The notes under the pieces: generated by a model
Databases searched by the model: none
What the model was told of the DNA's origin: nothing
What the model saw: only the letters and a program-made list of their open reading frames with translations
In this document: positions 24,709 through 28,226 of the stretch, piece after piece
Layout of the letters: every line of letters begins with the position of its first letter
Numbering within the stretch: position 1 is the stretch's first letter
Made by a program: the position numbers and the translations under genes
Virus record (IMG/VR): IMGVR_UViG_3300025086_000167
Span: 1 to 28,226 of that record
Length of the DNA stretch: 28,226 nt
Direction: 5' to 3' (one strand)
Origin: a virus

Positions 24709-25287
24709 ATGGCTAAAGAAAAGAAGTTTGTAAAGCTCTTTGAAAATTATATGCGTAGATTTGAACGCGGCGGCTTTTTAGTAGGCGACGTTTTTAAGTT
24801 TAATGATGACTTTAAGAGTCATGACGCATATAAAGGTTTAGGAGATAACATTAAAGAGCTTATAGATGACATGATTGAATCAGGTCTTCATATTAGAGTT
24901 GTTAATATAAAAGATACAGACCCAGCTCGTTATCCTTCAAATGATCAAACTTCTTCTCTTAAAACAGTTTTAGACATAGCCTTAGATACCGGTGGAGGTC
25001 GTTTTTCTCATTATTGTTCTGTACCCTGTGGGTTAGGTCAACCTGTTCAATATGCTCCAAATTTATTACCTATTCCTGACGCTATGAGACGTAAGGATAA
25101 TGTTAATATTAAACCTGAAGAAGCAGAAGAGGATAAAGATAATATTCAAAATAAGACAGACAGGGGTAATGGTGAGCTGAGTAATACTGAAAGATCTTTA
25201 CCTAAGGACAATACCCAAATTCCATCACAGCCAGCTACCCCATCTCAAGAAGTAAATTCTTATACTAAGCAGTATATCCCTAGTTAG
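24709..25287 (+). CDS. T4-like phage conserved protein of unknown function
   Basis: The first 135 residues of this 192-residue protein are well structured: FVKLFENYMRRFERGGFLVG, DVFKFNDDFKSHDAYKGLGD, IKELIDDMIESGLHIRVVNI, ALDTGGGRFSHYCSVPCGLG and LLPIPDAMRRKDNVNIKPEE. I recall a closely similar uncharacterised protein in T4-like marine cyanophages; that is memory, not a search result. The last 55 residues are a low-complexity Asn/Gln/Pro/Ser tail. A late-type box implies a late, probably virion-associated product. Its stop overlaps the converging secreted-protein gene by 8 bases. Confidence 0.75.
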   Translation: MAKEKKFVKLFENYMRRFERGGFLVGDVFKFNDDFKSHDAYKGLGDNIKELIDDMIESGLHIRVVNIKDTDPARYPSNDQTSSLKTVLDIALDTGGGRFSHYCSVPCGLGQPVQYAPNLLPIPDAMRRKDNVNIKPEEAEEDKDNIQNKTDRGNGELSNTERSLPKDNTQIPSQPATPSQEVNSYTKQYIPS

Positions 25288-26377
25288 ACCAGTTAGAGGT
25301 AACTCTAGCTACTCCCCATGGTAGATTATTAACTACAGCATAATTAAAGAGTAATTCTGGACCTCCTGTCCCTTCTCTAGTTGCTAAGACATTCCAGCCA
25401 GTGAATGTATCATAATACTCAGATGTATAGCTTATACCGGCTTTACCAGGCCATGTAATTACAAAATAGAGATTATTTAGATTTTGCCCAAATCCCCATT
25501 CAAGCATATTGTTGACCATAGCTGCTGGAGGTTCATTAGGATCAGTCGCTTTTTTAATTCTCTTAAATCCCGCAGGAGGCCAGGTAGTTATTATGCGCTG
25601 CGCCGGTAGCATATTGTTTGTAACAGACCATTTAGGAGCTTGTAAAAAGATAGCAGAAGATGATATTAACGTATAGCTATGATCTGTATTACCATCGCCT
25701 ACCTTCTTCCACCCTTCAGTTAAAGGAGGAAATTGTTGCTTTAAAGTATAATAATATCCTTCCCATTTGCCTTCTCTTTGTATCCAAAATATATCACCCC
25801 TCGACTCATCTCCTTTTAACAGACCAGGTGAACTACTAATGTTAGCTTCAGCAAATGAAATCGGCACAGGTGTTCCTCTGTTTATAAGAGTCCAACTCTT
25901 ATTTGAAATAATATTATTGTTTGCTCTATTTACGAAGCCTCCTATAGCTAATCCCCAATCTTCATTTCTTTTTGATTCATAAAAGAATCCTCGTTTTACC
26001 ATTGTTCCAGAGACGTCTTGGTCGCCATAACCTACAGCTCTCCAACCTCGAGTTATAGGAGGAAATACATCTCCTCCCGGACTCCAAAAAATTTGTAACC
26101 ATGTACCGTCTTCATTTGGCACCCATATAATGTCAGCATTTGCTGGGTTAGTATTACCTAGTACATAAGCAGCAGAAGATGGTCCAAATATTTTACCTAT
26201 TGATCTAGATACACTTCCATTAGGATTGACTGATGTGTTAAGGCCTATAAGTGTTAAAGAGTTAGCTCTTATTCTCTCAACTTCAAAACCTGATAAGTTA
26301 GAGACAGTCTGGGCTCCTAAAGGGGATACTATTGCTAATAATAATATTAAGAGCCTTATTAATAATAAAGGCTTCAT
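25280..26377 (-). CDS. Secreted protein resembling the verrucomicrobial TIGR02597 family
   Basis: This 365-residue protein has a clear signal peptide (KPLLLIRLLILLLAIVSPLG, likely cut after GA at 21-22). Two copies of a module follow. Copy 1 (about 79-150) has ADIIWVPNEDGTWLQIFW, FPPITRGWRAVGYGDQD and RGFFYESKR. Copy 2 (about 192-250) has GDIFWIQREGKWEGYYYTL, FPPLTEGWKKVGDGNTD and SAIFLQAP. The C-terminal 65 residues (YFVITWPGKAGISYTSEYYD, FTGWNVLATREG) resemble the beta module ending many secreted Verrucomicrobia proteins. This is not a usual phage protein and is probably host-derived. A late-type box upstream suggests late expression, so it could act in the envelope, in lysis or in exclusion. 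Confidence 0.8.
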   Translation of the reverse strand: MKPLLLIRLLILLLAIVSPLGAQTVSNLSGFEVERIRANSLTLIGLNTSVNPNGSVSRSIGKIFGPSSAAYVLGNTNPANADIIWVPNEDGTWLQIFWSPGGDVFPPITRGWRAVGYGDQDVSGTMVKRGFFYESKRNEDWGLAIGGFVNRANNNIISNKSWTLINRGTPVPISFAEANISSSPGLLKGDESRGDIFWIQREGKWEGYYYTLKQQFPPLTEGWKKVGDGNTDHSYTLISSSAIFLQAPKWSVTNNMLPAQRIITTWPPAGFKRIKKATDPNEPPAAMVNNMLEWGFGQNLNNLYFVITWPGKAGISYTSEYYDTFTGWNVLATREGTGGPELLFNYAVVNNLPWGVARVTSNWSN

Positions 26378-26383
26378 ATATTA

Positions 26384-26391
26384 TATTTATG
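26384..26391 (-). promoter_or_regulatory. Late-type -10 box CATAAATA
   Basis: Minus-strand CATAAATA, 6 bases before the ATG at 26377 of the secreted protein. It overlaps the last codons and stop of the clamp-loader gene, which points to a separate late transcript for the downstream gene. Confidence 0.6.
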
Positions 26392-27307
26392 CTTTTTCTA
26401 AATTTATTAAACAGGCAAATGCATTAATTTCTTTATCTACAACGAAAGCGCTCTTATAAAGATGATCTGCTATAGTAGCTATCATAGCTTTCTTTTTAAT
26501 ATCTTCCATTTTTTGATCATAGATATAATCTAAAAGATTCGCTAACAACGTATCATAATCACCTTGAAATCTATCTTCATTTTCTATCAAGTACTTTCTT
26601 AATTCGAGAGACTTACCCGCGGCTAGTCCTTCGAAGCACTTAGATAACAACTCGTTATCAGACACGTTACTATCAATAGAGAGGACTGAATCAATAACGC
26701 TTTTTTGAAGCTCGTTAATCGTTTTCCGTAGATCGGGGAAGTAACGCTTGACGAGTTGTATAAACTTTTTCTTTTGCTCATCACTTATATTTACATTTTC
26801 TTGTTTTAGAATACTATAACATCTTTTAACAGCTTGCTCAAGAACAGGTTTAAGATCTAATGACTGACATCTTGATTGTATAGCAGGTATAATTTTATGC
26901 TTATAATTAGCTGTAATAATGAATCTACAATACTTAGCATACGTTTCCATAGTATTACGTAACGCAGCTTGTGCTTGTGCTGTTAATCCATCTCCCTCAT
27001 CTAATATAACTACTTTTACACCACCATCAAATGACTTAGTTTGAGCAAAATTAGTGATATTATGTCTAATAGTATCGATACCAGACTCATCAGAAGCATT
27101 AATATAAAGGTAATTACATCCGAGAATATCGTTAACAATAACTCTAGCAAGGGTGGTCTTACCAGTACCAGGATTACCAACAAAAAGAAGATTAGGTATT
27201 TCATTTTTAAACCCTTTAATAATATTAAGAGTACGCTCATCTAGAATAATATCATCTAGCTTAGAAGGTCGATATTTTTCGACCCATATTTTATCAAATT
27301 CAATCAT
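26387..27307 (-). CDS. gp44: Sliding-clamp loader large subunit, gp44-like AAA+ ATPase
   Basis: At 306 residues it is close to T4 gp44 (319). It opens with IWVEKYRPSKLDDIIL, typical of clamp loaders. It has Walker A GNPGTGKTT (44-52), Walker B VVILDEGDGL (99-108), sensor 1 ITANY (131-135), the SRC arginine-finger motif at 145-147, and a lid region with DLRKTINELQ. The loader uses ATP to open gp45 and place it on primed DNA. In T4, genes 45-44-62 are adjacent; here gp44 lies 25 kb from gp45 on the other strand, and no gp62 is visible. It follows dUTPase by 2 bases. Confidence 0.92.
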   Translation of the reverse strand: MIEFDKIWVEKYRPSKLDDIILDERTLNIIKGFKNEIPNLLFVGNPGTGKTTLARVIVNDILGCNYLYINASDESGIDTIRHNITNFAQTKSFDGGVKVVILDEGDGLTAQAQAALRNTMETYAKYCRFIITANYKHKIIPAIQSRCQSLDLKPVLEQAVKRCYSILKQENVNISDEQKKKFIQLVKRYFPDLRKTINELQKSVIDSVLSIDSNVSDNELLSKCFEGLAAGKSLELRKYLIENEDRFQGDYDTLLANLLDYIYDQKMEDIKKKAMIATIADHLYKSAFVVDKEINAFACLINLEKA

Positions 27308-27309
27308 AA

Positions 27310-27738
27310 TTAACGACCAGATGAACCAAATCCTTTTTCACCTCTCTGACTTTCAATAATTTCACTTTCACTAGTCTCTACAGTATAGTTTCTATACACA
27401 ACAAATTGAGCAATACGATCACCTGCCTTAACCTCATAATCTTTATCAGTAAAATTATATAATTTAATTCCAGCATCTCCACGGTAGCCTTGATCTATAA
27501 TACCGGGATGAGGAAAGATACCATGCTTAAATCCTAAACCCGATCTACCTTCAACCTTTACCCAAAATCCAAAAGATATATAAGCAAATTTTAAACCTAC
27601 ATCTACTACAGCAGAGCCTTTAGCAGGAATAGTAATATCCACTACCGAAGAAACATCTAATCCAGTATCGTTATCATGATTCTTACGGGGTAGAACTGCT
27701 TTATCGTTCGTTTTCTTAAACTTAAGTTCCATACTCAT
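27310..27738 (-). CDS. dut: dUTP diphosphatase (trimeric dUTPase)
   Basis: The 142-residue enzyme has all five motifs of trimeric dUTPases: I DTGLDV (24-29), II EGRSGLG (63-69), III GIIDQGYRGDAGI (79-91) with the catalytic Asp and the uracil-site Tyr, IV KAGDRIAQFV (104-113) and V RGEKGFGSSGR (132-142), the flexible P-loop-like tail that closes over the phosphates. It hydrolyses dUTP to dUMP and pyrophosphate, keeping uracil out of DNA and feeding dTMP synthesis. The start is either ATG at 27738 or the second Met two codons later; both leave the motifs intact. No Shine-Dalgarno sequence or late box precedes it. Confidence 0.95.
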   Translation of the reverse strand: MSMELKFKKTNDKAVLPRKNHDNDTGLDVSSVVDITIPAKGSAVVDVGLKFAYISFGFWVKVEGRSGLGFKHGIFPHPGIIDQGYRGDAGIKLYNFTDKDYEVKAGDRIAQFVVYRNYTVETSESEIIESQRGEKGFGSSGR

Positions 27739-27742
27739 ATTA

Positions 27743-27750
27743 TATAAATA
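27743..27750 (+). promoter_or_regulatory. T4-consensus late -10 box TATAAATA
   Basis: Plus-strand exact TATAAATA, 32 bases before the GTG at 27783. If used, it would give a leader of roughly 27 bases without a Shine-Dalgarno sequence. It shares the divergent region with the dUTPase start. Confidence 0.5.
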
Positions 27751-27769
27751 CTAAAAAATATATCAACTG

Positions 27770-27777
27770 AATAAATA
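27770..27777 (+). promoter_or_regulatory. Late-type -10 box AATAAATA
   Basis: Plus-strand AATAAATA exactly 5 bases before the GTG at 27783, so the predicted +1 is the first base of the start codon. It is the second of two late-type boxes in tandem. Confidence 0.55.
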
Positions 27778-27782
27778 TATAC

Positions 27783-28226
27783 GTGGACGAAGATCTTAAT
27801 GATGCTGTTGATGATATTATTACCCAGTTAAAGGGTAATAAAAAGGTATCTCATAAGATTGAGGAGGAAGTTTTAAGTAAAGAAGATTTAGAGGATTTTT
27901 TAATTGAAAAGAGTAGTAAACTTATTAATAAATCTCTTAATATAGTGGATAATGTAAACGATTATATTAGTTCTGCTCCAGAAAATCGTGATGTTGCAGC
28001 TATGGCTGAACTTATTAAAGCTACTTCTTCTTCTATAGAAACATTAAACAAGTTACATACTGCTAAAGAGCGAAATGAGACTCAATTAGAAGTTAAAAAG
28101 ATAGATGTTCAGAGTAAAGAACGAATTAGTATAGCAGACAATCAAACTAAAGTTCTACTTTCTAGAGAAGATATTATGTCAGCTCTAATAGAGGGCGATG
28201 ATAAGAGCGATGTTATAGATGTTTAA
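27783..28226 (+). CDS. Probable small terminase subunit (gp16-like)
   Basis: The 147-residue protein starts with GTG and ends at a TAA on the last bases of the window. It is almost entirely helical: DLNDAVDDIITQLKGNKKVS, FLIEKSSKLINKSLNIVDNV, then APENRDVAAMAELIKATSSS with IETLNKLHTAKERNETQLEV, as expected for the central coiled-coil of T4-type gp16 (164 residues in T4), which forms the ring that regulates the packaging motor. The family is poorly conserved, so this call rests on helical pattern, size and late-type boxes. Finding gp17 immediately downstream would settle it. An alternative is a structural scaffold protein. Confidence 0.5.
   Translation: MDEDLNDAVDDIITQLKGNKKVSHKIEEEVLSKEDLEDFLIEKSSKLINKSLNIVDNVNDYISSAPENRDVAAMAELIKATSSSIETLNKLHTAKERNETQLEVKKIDVQSKERISIADNQTKVLLSREDIMSALIEGDDKSDVIDV

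Noticed and set aside
25767-26459. Plus-strand ORFs at 25767-25982 and 26226-26459
   Set aside because: They are antisense to the secreted protein with its signal peptide and duplicated modules; they have no features of their own.
27016-27359. Several short ORFs on both strands over the clamp-loader gene (27016-27240, 27041-27244, 27153-27359)
   Set aside because: The gp44 frame has intact Walker A, Walker B and SRC motifs, so the others are by-products of AT-rich sequence.
1-28226. A genome-wide change of TGA to tryptophan
   Set aside because: TGA ends several genes exactly at ATGA overlaps on both strands, and tryptophan is coded by TGG throughout, so the standard bacterial code holds.
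1-28226. CRISPR array, transposon or integrase/attachment site
   Set aside because: No regularly spaced repeats, terminal inverted repeats with a transposase, or recombinase gene were seen on either strand.

Overview
The window is an AT-rich (roughly 30% GC by eye) piece of a T4-like tailed-phage (myovirus) genome. The sequence shows a T4-type replication set: the C-terminal part of gp32 single-strand binding protein, a gp45-type sliding clamp, a T4 RNase H/FEN-like 5'-3' exonuclease, gp61 primase and gp44 clamp-loader ATPase, plus a trimeric dUTPase. It also shows a baseplate/tail-fibre block containing gp25 and gp6. Gene density is very high, with ATGA or TAATG overlaps and gaps of a few bases. 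I see no tRNA, insertion sequence, integrase or CRISPR array.

Layout. Bases 1-4306 (+) are a replication operon: gp32 (5' end cut by the window), a Gln/Pro-rich protein, gp45, three small unknown proteins, 5'-3' exonuclease and gp61. A small acidic protein on the minus strand (4293-4724) meets gp61 tail to tail. Bases 4758-6593 (+) hold a small virion-like protein, a membrane protein with a zinc ribbon, an unknown protein and a family-2-like glycosyltransferase. Bases 6580-24106 (-) are a 17.5-kb late block read right to left: a small basic protein, gp25, gp6, two PKD-bearing proteins, several very large Asn/Ser/Asp-rich virion proteins, three collar-domain fibre genes in tandem, a 52-aa ORF and a terminal unknown virion protein. 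Bases 24145-25287 (+) encode two proteins; the first has an in-frame TGA followed by 64 further open codons. Bases 25280-27738 (-) encode a secreted bacterial-type protein, gp44 and dUTPase. The last gene (27783-28226, +) resembles a gp16 small terminase.

Regulation. At least twelve genes or operons have a T4-late-type -10 box (NATAAATA, or the shorter TAAATA core) just upstream of the start codon, usually only 5 or 6 bases away. By the T4 rule (box at about -13 to -6) transcription would begin at or one base before the start codon, so many late mRNAs would be leaderless. Shine-Dalgarno sequences are nearly absent. One divergent pair of boxes sits inside a perfect 24-bp palindrome at 4729-4752. 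gp45, encoded here, is the T4 late-transcription coactivator; I did not see gp55 or gp33.

Host. The secreted protein at 25280-26377 has a signal peptide, a duplicated W/GWR-type module and a C-terminal module like the TIGR02597 family that I associate with Verrucomicrobia. This makes a verrucomicrobial, probably aquatic, host a reasonable but unproven guess.

No wholly new defence or mobile system is evident. The points most worth checking are the leaderless late-promoter architecture, the TGA-interrupted gene, the verrucomicrobial-type secreted protein and the PKD/LamG-type adhesion domains in the baseplate block.
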